From: Acidisoma sp. L85
GTDB lineage: Bacteria; Pseudomonadota; Alphaproteobacteria; Acetobacterales; Acetobacteraceae
Assembly (NCBI RefSeq): GCF_009765865.1
Contig: NZ_LMUQ01000064.1
Coordinates: 186,936-250,935, forward strand
Length of the DNA stretch: 64,000 nt
Direction of reading: 5' to 3'
Shown here in pieces: positions 48,679-58,027 of this stretch. How positions within the stretch are numbered: the stretch's first letter is position 1; each line of letters begins with the position of its first letter. Both the position numbers and the translations under genes were made by a program. A model generated the notes under the pieces. The model was given only the letters and a program-made list of their open reading frames with translations, was not told the DNA's origin and searched no databases.

Positions 48679-49894
48679 CTCGCCCGAAGACCATTCGCCG
48701 AGACGGGAGCTTCAACCTTCCACACGGATGACGCAGGTCGGTCGAACCTCCACCCGCGGCTACGGCTTCGTCAATCCCGCGGTGGTTCGCGGATCCACCG
48801 TTCTGCACCCGGATCTCGCCCATATGCGCGGCGTGGAGACGGCGCGTTACGAGCAGGCCGTCGTCTACGGCACTCACGGCACGCCGACCCATTTCGCTCT
48901 GGAAGACGCGGTCGCGGAGATTGAAGGCGGTACGCGTTGCCAGGTCGTTTCCTCGGGCCTGGCAGCGGTCACCACCGCGCTGCTCGCCTTCGTGAAGGCT
49001 GGCCAGCATATTCTGGTGCCGGATAGCGTTTACGGCCCGACGCGGCGCTTCTGCGGCGGCATACTCGCCGGCTTTGGCGTGGAGACTACCTATTACGACC
49101 CCATGATCTCGGCGGCGGGGCTCGATGAGCTGATGCGGCCGACCACTCGGGTGGTCTTCACCGAGAGTCCGGGCAGCCATACTTTCGAGGTGCAGGACGT
49201 TCCGGCCCTGGCGGAGGTGGCGCATCGCCACGGTGCCAAGGTGCTGCTGGACAACACCTGGGGCATCCATTTCTTCCAGCCCTTCACCCACGGCGTCGAT
49301 GTCTCGATCCAGGCGCTGACGAAATATGCCGGCGGCCATTCCGACATTATCCTGGGGGCCGTGACCGTCGCGACGCCAGAGGATTGGATCAGGCTGCGGG
49401 ACGCCGCCACGTCGCTCGGCCAATATGCGAGCCCCGATGACTGCTGGCTGGCGCTGCGAGGCATCCGGAGCCTCGGCGTAAGGCTGTCCCGCCAGATGCA
49501 ATCCGGCCTCCTCGTGGCGCGCTGGCTGGAGCAGCGGCCCGAGGTGCTGCGTATTCTGCATCCGGCTTTGCCGGGTTCGCCGGGCCATGAAATTTGGGAG
49601 CGGGACTTCTCCGGTGCCCCAAGTCTCTTTGGGCTGGTGCTGAAGCCCGAATACAGCCTGCACGCGATGCACGCGATGATCGATAGCCTCGAGTTATTCG
49701 GCATCGGCGCATCCTGGGGGGGGTTCGAGAGCCTGGTGCTGCCGACCACCGAGACGATCCGCCGCTCCGCCGGAACCGGCGATTTCGGCGGCGAGATCAT
49801 GCGGCTGCATGTTGGGCTGGAAGATCCCGCTGATCTGATCGCGGATCTGGAGCGTGGCTTCCGTCAGCTCCGCGAAGCCACGATGCGGGGATGA
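48668..49894 (+). CDS. metC: Cystathionine beta-lyase-like PLP enzyme
   Basis: 408 residues from ATG 48668 (overlap of 11 bases with the sulfurtransferase). Cys/Met metabolism PLP family: [56 protein letters not shown] and the PLP Lys in [20 protein letters not shown]. The [12 protein letters not shown] pattern is of MetC (beta-lyase) type. It breaks cystathionine to homocysteine, pyruvate and ammonia. Clustered with a sulfurtransferase, consistent with sulfur amino acid turnover. Confidence 0.92.
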   Translation: MPHDSPEDHSPRRELQPSTRMTQVGRTSTRGYGFVNPAVVRGSTVLHPDLAHMRGVETARYEQAVVYGTHGTPTHFALEDAVAEIEGGTRCQVVSSGLAAVTTALLAFVKAGQHILVPDSVYGPTRRFCGGILAGFGVETTYYDPMISAAGLDELMRPTTRVVFTESPGSHTFEVQDVPALAEVAHRHGAKVLLDNTWGIHFFQPFTHGVDVSIQALTKYAGGHSDIILGAVTVATPEDWIRLRDAATSLGQYASPDDCWLALRGIRSLGVRLSRQMQSGLLVARWLEQRPEVLRILHPALPGSPGHEIWERDFSGAPSLFGLVLKPEYSLHAMHAMIDSLELFGIGASWGGFESLVLPTTETIRRSAGTGDFGGEIMRLHVGLEDPADLIADLERGFRQLREATMRG

Positions 49895-50301
49895 CCAGGT
49901 CCGAAACCGTGCTGGCTGCCATCGCTTTCGATGCCGCCGGCTTGGTGCCCGCTATCGCGCAGCAGCACGATACCGGCGAGGTCCTCATGATGGCCTGGAT
50001 GAATCGCGAGTCCGTGGCCGAGACCCTGGCGACCGGGCGGGTCTGCTATTTCAGCCGTAGCCGCAACCGGCTGTGGCGCAAGGGCGAGCAGTCCGGACAG
50101 GTGCAGCGCCTCGTGGAGCTGCGGATCGACTGCGACGGCGATGCGCTGCTTCTGCGCGTGGATCAAACGGGCGTCGCCTGCCATACCGGGCGTCGAAGCT
50201 GCTTCTACCGCGCCGCGACGCCGGACGGACTTGCCGAAATTGTCGCGCTGGAGGTCTCCCCGGAGGCTCTCTACGGCCATACGGAGGCGAGTCATGGCTA
50301 A
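49891..50301 (+). CDS. hisI: Phosphoribosyl-AMP cyclohydrolase
   Basis: 136 residues. Start overlaps the lyase stop by 4 bases. Family motifs: [38 protein letters not shown] and the zinc Cys set [17 protein letters not shown] with the earlier DCDGDALLL. Third step-type enzyme of histidine synthesis (PR-AMP to ProFAR). Single-domain HisI, without HisE, is common in Alphaproteobacteria. It is not beside other his genes here. Confidence 0.96.
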   Translation: MTRSETVLAAIAFDAAGLVPAIAQQHDTGEVLMMAWMNRESVAETLATGRVCYFSRSRNRLWRKGEQSGQVQRLVELRIDCDGDALLLRVDQTGVACHTGRRSCFYRAATPDGLAEIVALEVSPEALYGHTEASHG

Positions 50302-51127
50302 GAGGGCGGAGACCGCGAAAGCGGGCGCCATCCGGGTCGGCGTTGGAGGCTGGACCTTCGAGCCATGGCGCGGCGTCTTCTATCCCGAGGGTTTGGCGCA
50401 ACGGCGAGAGCTGGAATACGCCGCCTCCCACCTCACCACGATCGAGATCAACGGCACCTATTACGGCTCGCAGAAGCCGGAGAGCTTCGCGAAATGGCGG
50501 GATGAGACCCCGGAGGGCTTCGTTTTCTCCGTCAAGGGTCCGCGCTTCACCACCAACCGACGCAAGCTCGCCGAGGCCGCGCCATCGATCGAGCGATTCT
50601 TCACGAGCGGCGTCATGGAACTGCGTGAGAAGCTCGGCCCGATCAATTGGCAGTTCCTCCCCACCAAGCAGTTCAATGCGGAGGATTTCGCCGCTTTCCT
50701 CGCCTTGCTGCCGAAAAGCATCGCAGGCGTGAAGTTGCGCCACGTGGTCGAGGTGCGGCATGCGAGTTTCCGCGTGCCGGCTTTCATCGCGCTGTTGCGG
50801 GAATACGAGGTCGCCACGGTCTGCACGGACAAGGCGGACTTTCCGCAGATCCCTGATGTGACCGCACCCTTCGTCTATGCCCGGCTGCAGGCCGCCGCGG
50901 AGTCGGAAACCGTCGGCTATCCGCTCAACATGTTGGACAGTTGGGCCGCGCGTGGCCGTGCCTGGGCGGCTGGGGGAGCGCCAGCGGACCTCGAAACGGT
51001 CGGTCCGTCCCAAAAAAATCAGGCCGCGGGACGCGATGTCTTCATCTACATGATCAACGGCTTCAAGCCGAAGGCCCCAGCTGCCGCGATGGCGCTGATC
51101 GAGCGTTTGTCGCGCGCCGAAGCGTAA
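50294..51127 (+). CDS. DUF72 domain protein
   Basis: 277 residues from ATG 50294, overlapping hisI by 8 bases. TIM-barrel-like DUF72 signature: [20 protein letters not shown] at the N-terminus, [37 protein letters not shown] and [17 protein letters not shown]. Family function unknown, with suggested phosphoesterase or sugar-isomerase fold relation. Located in the same transcript as hisI. Confidence 0.92.
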   Translation: MAKRAETAKAGAIRVGVGGWTFEPWRGVFYPEGLAQRRELEYAASHLTTIEINGTYYGSQKPESFAKWRDETPEGFVFSVKGPRFTTNRRKLAEAAPSIERFFTSGVMELREKLGPINWQFLPTKQFNAEDFAAFLALLPKSIAGVKLRHVVEVRHASFRVPAFIALLREYEVATVCTDKADFPQIPDVTAPFVYARLQAAAESETVGYPLNMLDSWAARGRAWAAGGAPADLETVGPSQKNQAAGRDVFIYMINGFKPKAPAAAMALIERLSRAEA

Positions 51128-51160
51128 GCGACCGCAAAAACCAAGCCTGGGAGACAGGAA

Positions 51161-51934
51161 ATGGCCGACGCAATGGGACAGTTCGTCTGGTACGAGCTGA
51201 TGACGACGGATGCCGACGCGGCTGAGGAATTTTACCGCAGCGTGATCGGCTGGGGTGTTCAGGACGCCAGCAGGCCCGAGTTTCGATACACCCTTCTCAC
51301 GGCCGGGGAGATTCCGGTCGGCGGGGTAATGGACCTGCCCGATGCCGCGCGCGAGATGGGCGCGGGTCCTGGCTGGATCGGCTATATCGCAGTCGATGAC
51401 GTCGATGGCCGAGCCGCCATGCTGGCCAAGGCGGGCGGCAAGATCCATCGCTCGCCAGAGGATATTCCCGAGGTCGGCCGTTTCGCGGTCGTGGCCGATC
51501 CGCAAGGCGCGGTTTTCGTTTTATTCAAGAGTTTGTTGAATCAGCCTGTGCCCTCCGCCCCCCTTGGGACGCCGGGCCATGGTGGCTGGCGCGAGCTGCA
51601 TGCCGCGGACTGGGAATCGGCTTTCGCCTTCTATTCCGGCCTGTTCGGATGGAACAAGGGCGAGGCGATGGATATGGGGCCGATGGGCGTCTATCAGCTT
51701 TTCGCGCGAGGCGCGGAGCCGATCGGCGGCATGATGACCAAGCAGGACGCGGTTCCCCATCCCTTCTGGCTGTTTTACTTCAATGTCGAGGGCACCACGG
51801 AGGCGGCGGGCCGTGTGGAGGTCGCCGGCGGCCGAGTTCTCAATGGACCAGTGGAGGTGCCGGGCGGCATGTGGATCCTCCATTGTATCGATCCTCAAGG
51901 TGCCATGTTCGCCTTGGTCGCCGCCCGCCGTTAA
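51161..51934 (+). CDS. Two-domain VOC family protein
   Basis: 257 residues with two glyoxalase-type domains: FVWYELMTTDADAAEEFYRS, then AVVADPQGAVFVLFKS; and WRELHAADWESAFAFYSGLF, then LHCIDPQGAMFALVA. Pattern as in the Cfp30B-like proteins. GAGACAGGAA before the ATG. Function unknown; probably binds a small hydrophobic or thiol ligand. Confidence 0.92.
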   Translation: MADAMGQFVWYELMTTDADAAEEFYRSVIGWGVQDASRPEFRYTLLTAGEIPVGGVMDLPDAAREMGAGPGWIGYIAVDDVDGRAAMLAKAGGKIHRSPEDIPEVGRFAVVADPQGAVFVLFKSLLNQPVPSAPLGTPGHGGWRELHAADWESAFAFYSGLFGWNKGEAMDMGPMGVYQLFARGAEPIGGMMTKQDAVPHPFWLFYFNVEGTTEAAGRVEVAGGRVLNGPVEVPGGMWILHCIDPQGAMFALVAARR

Positions 51935-52062
51935 GGCTTCGGGCAGGTGGGTCGGTGCGGCGTGTTGCTCGGGGCTCATATCGTCGCCGCATCGACAGGA
52001 AACTGATATGCCGGGCGCACTGTCTTGACAGGTCCTGCGCCGAGCGGCTGCCCTGCGGCGTG

Positions 52063-52077
52063 GTTCCTCACGGGAAC
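52063..52077. promoter_or_regulatory. Dyad upstream of SDR gene
   Basis: GTTCC-TCACG-GGAAC, perfect 5-base arms with 5-base centre, 26 bases before the ATG at 52104. The size fits a dimeric operator. No regulator is assigned. Confidence 0.3.
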
Positions 52078-52103
52078 ACACGGTCTTCCCGGGGGAAATC
52101 GAT

Positions 52104-52868
52104 ATGAGTGCGTTCGGCATGGTTCAGGACAAGGTCGCCATCATCACTGGTGGGGCCAGCGGCATTGGTCTCTCGACCGCGACATTGTTCGCGCAAGAGG
52201 GCTCGAAGCTCGTCATCGCGGATATCAATGAAGCGGGCGCCATCGCCGCCGCGCGGGAACTTGGCGGCGGCGCGATCGGTGTCGGCGTGGATGTCAGCAA
52301 GGCGGCCGAGGTTCAGGCGATGGTCGCGGCCGCTGTCGCGGCCTTCGGGCGCATCGATGTGCTGGTCAATAACGCGGGTTTCGGCTTCAGAGGGACTGTG
52401 GAAACGATCGAGGAGGCAGACTGGGACCGGCTGATCTCGGTCAACCTCAAGGGCATTTTCCTCTGCGCCAAATATGTGATTCCGGTGATGGCGCGGCACG
52501 GTGGCGGCAGCATCGTCAACACCGGTTCGTACACGGCGACCTCGGCGATCGCGGATCGCGCGGCTTATGTCGCGTCCAAGGGCGGCATCGGCGCTTTGAC
52601 GCGGGCGATGGCGATCGATCACGCGAAGCAAAACATCCGCGTCAATTGCGTGGCGCCGGGAACGATCTCGTCGCCCTATTTCGACAAGATGTTCGCGCAG
52701 GCAGCAGATCCCGAGGCGTTGCGCGCGGAGCTAGACGGCCGCGCGCTGATGGGCCGCATGGGCAAGCCGGATGAAGTCGCGGAGGCGATTTTGTGGCTCG
52801 CCTCGCGGCGTTCCGGCTTCGCGACGGGCAGCACTCTCACGATCGACGGCGGCACGAGCATTTGGTGA
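52104..52868 (+). CDS. SDR family dehydrogenase
   Basis: 254 residues. AIITGGASGIGLSTATLFAQ (TGxxxGIG), VLVNNAGFGFRG, catalytic NTGSYTATSAIADRAAYVAS with YxxxK and VNCVAPGTISSPYF. Asp at the end of beta-2 (IADINEAG) predicts NAD use. End GSTLTIDGGTSIW is typical of glucose/polyol dehydrogenase-like SDRs. Convergent with the LysR gene; may belong with the sugar operon on its other side. Confidence 0.93.
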   Translation: MSAFGMVQDKVAIITGGASGIGLSTATLFAQEGSKLVIADINEAGAIAAARELGGGAIGVGVDVSKAAEVQAMVAAAVAAFGRIDVLVNNAGFGFRGTVETIEEADWDRLISVNLKGIFLCAKYVIPVMARHGGGSIVNTGSYTATSAIADRAAYVASKGGIGALTRAMAIDHAKQNIRVNCVAPGTISSPYFDKMFAQAADPEALRAELDGRALMGRMGKPDEVAEAILWLASRRSGFATGSTLTIDGGTSIW

Positions 52869-52903
52869 CGAGACGATACGCGCCCCGGCAACGACATCGC
52901 CCG

Positions 52904-53818
52904 CTATGGCAGGGCGCGGCCGGGCAGTCCGAGCTCGGCCAGCAGCCAATCGAGAAATAGCCGTAAACCCCGGCTATGCGACAAGCCTCGCGGAAAGACC
53001 AGGTGGTGGCCGATATAGGTCACGTCCTGGCAGCGCCCGAGGAGCGGCCGGACAAGACGCCCCGAAAGCAATTCCCGCTCCGCGAGCAGTGTCGATTCCA
53101 GCGCGACGCCCAAGCCGTCAGCCGCCGCGCTGAGCGAAAAGAAGCTGCGATCGAAGCGCGGTCCGTGCGGCGCGGGCGCCACCATGCCATTGGCCTTGAA
53201 CCAGGCATCCCAGCGGATCTTCTTATTGTCGCTCTCGATCAAGGGATGGTCGAGCAAGGCGGCGACCGAGGTAATGCGTGGCGCCATCGCCGGGCAGCAA
53301 AGCGGCGTTACGGTTTCCTCGATGAGCGGAAGGATGACGATGCCCTCATGCCCGCGCGGGCCGTAGGCTTTCGGCTCCGGCGCGCCATAGACGATATCGG
53401 CATCGAACTCGTCGGCGACGAAGCGCGTGTAGTCGGTACCAGCCGCAAGACGTAGTTCCAGGCCGCCTCGCCGCCCGAGTAGCTGTGGCAGGCGCGGCAC
53501 CAGCCACTGCGCTGCAAAGCTCGGGGCGCAGTGTAAGCGCAGCAGTGTGGGACCGCGCGTCGAAACACTGAGAAGTCCGTGACGCAGTTCGCCGAAGCCG
53601 CGCTCCACATGCGTCATGAGCGTTTCGCCCTCGACTGTCAGCCGCACGGAACGGCCATCCCGCGCGAAAAGCGGCGCGCCGATCTGTCGCTCCAGTCCGC
53701 GGATGGCATGGCTGACCGCGCTGGGTGTCAGCGACAGGGAAACCGCGGCGGCGCGGAAAGAGCCGGTGCGGGCCGCCGCCTCGAAGGCCCTCATCGCGGA
53801 AAGGGGAAGAGCGCGCAT
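52904..53818 (-). CDS. LysR-family transcriptional regulator (GcvA-like)
   Basis: 304 residues (ATG 53818; ATG 53824 is equally possible). HTH: LSAMRAFEAAARTGSFRAAA and TPSAVSHAIRGLERQIGAPL; effector domain LRLHCAPSFAAQWLVPRLPQ and the GcvA-type ESDNKKIRWDAWF. Divergent from the dehydrogenase-transketolase-ABC operon with about 110 bases between, so it is the likely controller of that operon. Confidence 0.93.
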   Translation of the reverse strand: MRALPLSAMRAFEAAARTGSFRAAAVSLSLTPSAVSHAIRGLERQIGAPLFARDGRSVRLTVEGETLMTHVERGFGELRHGLLSVSTRGPTLLRLHCAPSFAAQWLVPRLPQLLGRRGGLELRLAAGTDYTRFVADEFDADIVYGAPEPKAYGPRGHEGIVILPLIEETVTPLCCPAMAPRITSVAALLDHPLIESDNKKIRWDAWFKANGMVAPAPHGPRFDRSFFSLSAAADGLGVALESTLLAERELLSGRLVRPLLGRCQDVTYIGHHLVFPRGLSHSRGLRLFLDWLLAELGLPGRALP

Positions 53819-53838
53819 AGCCAATGATGAGCCTGATT

Positions 53839-53850
53839 CACCCTTGGGTG
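53839..53850. promoter_or_regulatory. Candidate LysR operator of the sugar operon
   Basis: Perfect dyad CACCC-TT-GGGTG in the gap between the LysR gene and the SDR-transketolase operon, 21 bases from the LysR start. The spacing is not a strict T-N11-A, so the assignment is tentative. The strongest ribosome site of the operon (GGGAGGA, 53915-53921) follows about 65 bases later. Confidence 0.35.
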
Positions 53851-53927
53851 CAAACTTCGCGCTTGTTTGTAAGGGGGTATATTAGGCATGGCTCCCTCAA
53901 GCGGACTACCGCAGGGAGGAAAATCGG

Positions 53928-54680
53928 ATGCTGCTCGCGAATAAGGTCGCCGTCATTTCGGGCGCCGCCGGTCCCCGGGGCATCGGCCTCGCCACTGCCA
54001 AGCTCTTCGCGCAGCACGGCGCCCGCGTTGTCATCCTCGATCTCGAAGGCGCCAAGCCGAGCGAAGTGGCGAACAGCATCGGCCCGGAGCATCGCGGCTA
54101 TGTCTGCAATGTCGTCAATCTCGACCAGTGCCACAAGGTGGCCACACAGGTCATCGCCGACCTCGGACAGGTCGATATTCTTGTCAACAACGCCGGCATC
54201 AGCCAGCCGCTGAAACTCCTCGAAATCAAACCCGCCGATTACGACGCGGTTTTGGATGTGAACCTGCGCGGCGTTCTCTATCTCAGCCAGGCCTTCATTC
54301 CCCATATGCGAGAGCGCAAGCAAGGCTCGATCATGTTCACGTCTTCCGTTTCGGCGCAGCGGGGCGGCGGCATCTTTGGTGGCCCGCACTATTCGGCTTC
54401 CAAGGCCGGGGTGCTTGGTCTTGCCAAGAATATGGCGCGGGAATTCGGCATTGATGGAATCCGGTCGAATTGCGTGACCCCCGGCCTGATCCAGACCGAC
54501 ATCACGGGCGGCAAGCTGACCGCGGAGATGAAGGAGGAAATCGCGCGGGGCGTGCCGCTCAACCGCCTTGGCGTGGCCGATGACGTCGCCGGAGCCTTCC
54601 TGTTTCTCGCCTCCGATCTTTCCTCCTACATCACCGGTGCCACCATCGACGTGAATGGCGGAATGCTGATCCATGGTTGA
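53928..54680 (+). CDS. SDR dehydrogenase of the transketolase operon
   Basis: 250 residues. AVISGAAGPRGIGLATAKLF (an extended glycine loop), ILVNNAGISQPLKLLEI, catalytic FTSSVSAQRGGGIFGGPHYS with Tyr then ASKAG, and end TGATIDVNGGMLIHG. Asp after beta-2 (VILDLEG) points to NAD. It overlaps the transketolase subunit gene by 8 bases. Expected to oxidise a polyol or sugar to the keto form used by the next enzymes; substrate unknown. Confidence 0.93.
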   Translation: MLLANKVAVISGAAGPRGIGLATAKLFAQHGARVVILDLEGAKPSEVANSIGPEHRGYVCNVVNLDQCHKVATQVIADLGQVDILVNNAGISQPLKLLEIKPADYDAVLDVNLRGVLYLSQAFIPHMRERKQGSIMFTSSVSAQRGGGIFGGPHYSASKAGVLGLAKNMAREFGIDGIRSNCVTPGLIQTDITGGKLTAEMKEEIARGVPLNRLGVADDVAGAFLFLASDLSSYITGATIDVNGGMLIHG

Positions 54681-55518
54681 GGATCATCTCCGCAACGCGC
54701 CGAGCCTCGCCGCGCGCGCCTGGTCGATCCGGCGCAATGCGGTGCTGATGGGCGAAGTGCAAGGCCAGGGCTATATCGCCCAGGCCCTCGGCATTTCGGA
54801 CGTGCTGGCGGTGGCGTATTTCCACGGCATGACCTATCGCGCGGAAGACCCGCATTGGGAACAGCGCGACCGTTTCCTGCTCTCCATCGGCCATTACGCC
54901 ATCGCGCTCTACGCCGCCCTCATCGAGGCCGGCATCCTGCCGCGCGACGAATTGGAGAGTTACGGATCGGATGACAGCCGGCTACCGATGTCGGGCATGG
55001 CCTCCTATACGCCCGGCATGGAGATCACCGGCGGCTCGCTTGGGCAAGGCTTGAGCATCGCGGTCGGCATGGCGCTTGGCCTGAAGCGCAAGAAGAACCC
55101 CGCGTTCATCTATAACCTGCTGTCGGACGGCGAAGTCGATGAAGGTGCGACCTGGGAGGCCGCGATGTCCGCCGGCCACTGGAAGCTCGACAATCTTATT
55201 GCGCTGGTCGATGTCAACAATCAGCAGGCCGACGGACCCTCGACCGCAATGCTGAACTTCGAGCCTCTGGCGGACAAGTGGGGCGCTTTTGGTTGGCATG
55301 TGCAGCGTGTGAATGGCAACGATATTCCAGCTCTGGTCGCTGCCTTCGAGACTGCGCGGAACCTTTCCGATCCCAAGCCGCGCGTCATCATTTGCGATAC
55401 CAAGATGGCGCGTGGTGTGCCCTTTCTGGAAGCGCGCGACCGCAATCACTTCCTGCGCGTCGAGCCCGCGGAGTGGACCGAAGCCCTCGCAATTCTTGAT
55501 GCCACGAGGCCCGCATGA
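54673..55518 (+). CDS. Transketolase, N-terminal (TPP-binding) subunit
   Basis: 281 residues, the first half of a split transketolase. Catalytic His region FLLSIGHYAIALYAALIEAG, GSLGQGLSIAVGMALGLKRK, and the TPP motif LLSDGEVDEGATWEAAMSAG to VDVNNQQADGPS (SDG for usual GDG). Overlaps the SDR by 8 bases and the C-terminal subunit by 4, so all three are translated in a chain. Transfers two-carbon ketol groups between sugars. Confidence 0.93.
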   Translation: MVEDHLRNAPSLAARAWSIRRNAVLMGEVQGQGYIAQALGISDVLAVAYFHGMTYRAEDPHWEQRDRFLLSIGHYAIALYAALIEAGILPRDELESYGSDDSRLPMSGMASYTPGMEITGGSLGQGLSIAVGMALGLKRKKNPAFIYNLLSDGEVDEGATWEAAMSAGHWKLDNLIALVDVNNQQADGPSTAMLNFEPLADKWGAFGWHVQRVNGNDIPALVAAFETARNLSDPKPRVIICDTKMARGVPFLEARDRNHFLRVEPAEWTEALAILDATRPA

Positions 55519-56516
55519 GCCAGTCGTCACCACCGCAAAAAGCGCGGCTCAAGACCTCGGCAATGATCGCCTCGCTGGCCGCCGAAGGGCAGCGGACTAA
55601 ACCCGCGCCTTTCGGTCATGCGCTGGCGAAACTCGCAGAGACGCGGCCGGAAGTCGTCGGAATGACGGCGGATCTCGGCAAATACACTGACCTGCACATC
55701 TTTGGGCAGGCGCATCCCGACCGTTACTACCAGATGGGGATGGCCGAACAGTTGCTGATGGGCGCTGCATCCGGCATGGCACGTGAGGGTTTCATGCCCT
55801 TCGCTACCACATATGCGGTCTTCGCCTCCCGCCGCGCGCATGATTTCATCTGCATGGCGATCGCCGAGGAGAAGCTCAACGTCAAGATCGCCTGTGCTCT
55901 GCCCGGTCTGACGACAGGCTATGGCCCAAGTCACCAGGCGACCGACGATATCGCGATCTTCCGCGCCATGCCGAACCTCACCATCATCGATCCCTGCGAT
56001 GCGCTCGATATCGAGCAAATCGTGCCCGCCATCGCGGCGCATGATGGCCCGGTCTATCTTCGGCTGTTGCGCGGCCAGGTGCCACTCGTGCTCGACGAAT
56101 ACGATTATGAGTTCAAGCTCGGCCAGGCGGCTTTGCTGCGCGATGGCGGCGACGCGCTGATCGTCTCGTCGGGTTTCATGACGATGCGTGCGCTCGAAAC
56201 CGCGAAGCTGCTGGAGGCGGATGGCGTTTCCCTCGCCGTGCTGCATTCGCCCACCATCAAGCCGCTGGATGTCGCGAGCATCACCCGAGAGGCACGGCGC
56301 AGCGGCCGGCTTGTCATCGTCGCCGAAAACCATTCGGTGATCGGCGGATTGGGCGAAGCTGTGGCGGGCGTGTTGATGCGTGAGGGCATCCACTGTGCCT
56401 TCCGCCAGATCGGTCTGCCGGATGAGTTTCTCGACGCGGGCGCCCTGCCGACGCTGCATGACCGCTATGGCATCTCGGCGGAAGCCATGCGCGCCAGCAT
56501 CAAGGGCTGGCTCTGA
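55515..56516 (+). CDS. Transketolase, C-terminal subunit
   Basis: 333 residues, second half of the split transketolase. Catalytic Glu in YYQMGMAEQLLMGAASGMA; TPP pyrimidine and substrate region YGPSHQATDDIAIFRAMPN; C-terminal domain with TIKPLDVASI. Pairs with the upstream subunit. There is no sugar kinase gene in the operon although most transketolases use phosphorylated sugars. Confidence 0.93.
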   Translation: MSQSSPPQKARLKTSAMIASLAAEGQRTKPAPFGHALAKLAETRPEVVGMTADLGKYTDLHIFGQAHPDRYYQMGMAEQLLMGAASGMAREGFMPFATTYAVFASRRAHDFICMAIAEEKLNVKIACALPGLTTGYGPSHQATDDIAIFRAMPNLTIIDPCDALDIEQIVPAIAAHDGPVYLRLLRGQVPLVLDEYDYEFKLGQAALLRDGGDALIVSSGFMTMRALETAKLLEADGVSLAVLHSPTIKPLDVASITREARRSGRLVIVAENHSVIGGLGEAVAGVLMREGIHCAFRQIGLPDEFLDAGALPTLHDRYGISAEAMRASIKGWL

Positions 56517-56521
56517 CCGCC

Positions 56522-58027
56522 ATGGCCGACAAAGGTTTCCTCCTCGACGCACGCGGCATCACGAAAAGCTATGGCCCGACGCATGTGCTGCGGGGCATGG
56601 ATTTCGCGGTGGCGCCCGGCGAGGTGCACGCCTTCCTCGGCGGCAACGGCGCTGGGAAATCCACGCTGCTCAAGATCGTCGCCGATGTCGTTAACCGAGA
56701 CGGCGGCACGCTGAACTTCGACGGGCACAGCGTCGATGAGCCGCAGGGCGCCGCCGCCCGCGCGCGCGGCCTCGCCATCGTGCACCAGGAACTCGCCGTG
56801 CTGCCGCATCTCACGGTGGCCGAGAATATCGAGCTGCCCCATTACCATCGCGGCCTCGCGCTGTTCGACAGGCGGGCCGCCGACCGCACGGCATTGTCCG
56901 CCCTTGCCCTCATCGACCGCGACTTTGCTGAACACGCCGCGCATCGCCTGGTCGGCGACCTGTCGCTGCATGAGCAGCAAATGGTGGAAATCGCCCGCGC
57001 GCTGAAATCCGGCGCGCGCCTGTTGCTGCTCGACGAGCCGACCACCAATCTGACCGCCGGCGAGGCGCAGCGGCTCTTTGCCGTGCTGCGCCGGCTGGTG
57101 AGCGAGACCGAGATCGGTGTGGTCTTCGTTTCCCATCGCATGCGGGAAATCCGCCAAGTCGCCGATGTTTGCACCATTATTCGCGATGGCGTCGCGGCGG
57201 TGCATCGCAAGCCGGTGACGGAACTGACCGACGCCGACATCGTCGAACTCATGGGCCAAGCCTCGGCACTGACCGAAACGCCAGTCGGCGGCGAGTTACC
57301 CGCGGCGGTTTCCGCCGCCCATGTGGACGCGCCGCGCCTCAAGATCGAGGGGCTCGGCTTTCCGGTCGAGGTCGGTGGCGGAGCTATCCTCGGCTTGGCG
57401 GGCGCACCGGCCGGGCCGCAGGCGCTCATCGATCTTCTCATTGGTGCCGCCCCGTTGCCGGGTGTGGTCATCCGCATAGGCGACCATCCGCAAGGCTATC
57501 GCTCGCCGCGCGAAGCGGTGCGCGACAAGGTGGGGTTCGTGTCGGGCGACCGTGCCAATCGCGGCATGCTGTCAGCATTGCCCATCATCGACAATATGCT
57601 CGCCTCCCGTCGTATCGTGGAGCGGCGCGTGCTGGTCTCCGGCAAGGAAGCGGCGCAGGCGAGATCGCTGCTTTCGGCACTGAGTATCAAGGCATCTTCC
57701 TATTGGGCGCTGCCTTCCTCGCTCAGCGGTGGCACGCAGCAGAAGCTCATCATCGCGCGCTGGCTGCAGCTTCAACCGCGCATGCTGGTGCTGGAGGAGC
57801 CAACGCGCGGCGTTGACATCGGCACCAAGCGGGACATTTACGCCCTCATTCGCGTCATGGCGCAGGCCGGCACAACTATCGTCTGGTGGTCCACGGAGCA
57901 GACCGAACTCGTCGAGCTTTGCGATACGGTTCTGGGCTTCGGCCCGGACGGCCGCGCGACCCAGTTGTTGCATGGCGCCGAGATTACCGAAGAGCGGCTC
58001 GCTGAAGCGACAGGAATGGCGGCATGA
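56522..58027 (+). CDS. Sugar ABC transporter ATP-binding protein (RbsA-like)
   Basis: 501 residues with two fused ATPase domains. First half: Walker A FLGGNGAGKSTLLKIVADV, signature LSLHEQQMVEIARAL, Walker B LLLLDEPTTNLT. Second half: degenerate Walker A (GLAGAPAGPQAL), signature LSGGTQQKLIIARWL, Walker B MLVLEEPTRGVDIGTK. This is the CUT2/ribose-type arrangement, in which the second site is weak. Starts 5 bases after transketolase C. Confidence 0.95.
   Translation: MADKGFLLDARGITKSYGPTHVLRGMDFAVAPGEVHAFLGGNGAGKSTLLKIVADVVNRDGGTLNFDGHSVDEPQGAAARARGLAIVHQELAVLPHLTVAENIELPHYHRGLALFDRRAADRTALSALALIDRDFAEHAAHRLVGDLSLHEQQMVEIARALKSGARLLLLDEPTTNLTAGEAQRLFAVLRRLVSETEIGVVFVSHRMREIRQVADVCTIIRDGVAAVHRKPVTELTDADIVELMGQASALTETPVGGELPAAVSAAHVDAPRLKIEGLGFPVEVGGGAILGLAGAPAGPQALIDLLIGAAPLPGVVIRIGDHPQGYRSPREAVRDKVGFVSGDRANRGMLSALPIIDNMLASRRIVERRVLVSGKEAAQARSLLSALSIKASSYWALPSSLSGGTQQKLIIARWLQLQPRMLVLEEPTRGVDIGTKRDIYALIRVMAQAGTTIVWWSTEQTELVELCDTVLGFGPDGRATQLLHGAEITEERLAEATGMAA

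Noticed and set aside
50051-51505. Minus-strand open frame (484 codons) opposite hisI, DUF72 and VOC genes
   Set aside because: Crosses three genes with clear motifs on the plus strand; no motif of its own.
52025-52053. TTGACA as -35 element before the SDR gene at 52104
   Set aside because: No acceptable -10 element at 16-18 bases; the expected position is GC-rich (CTGCCC).
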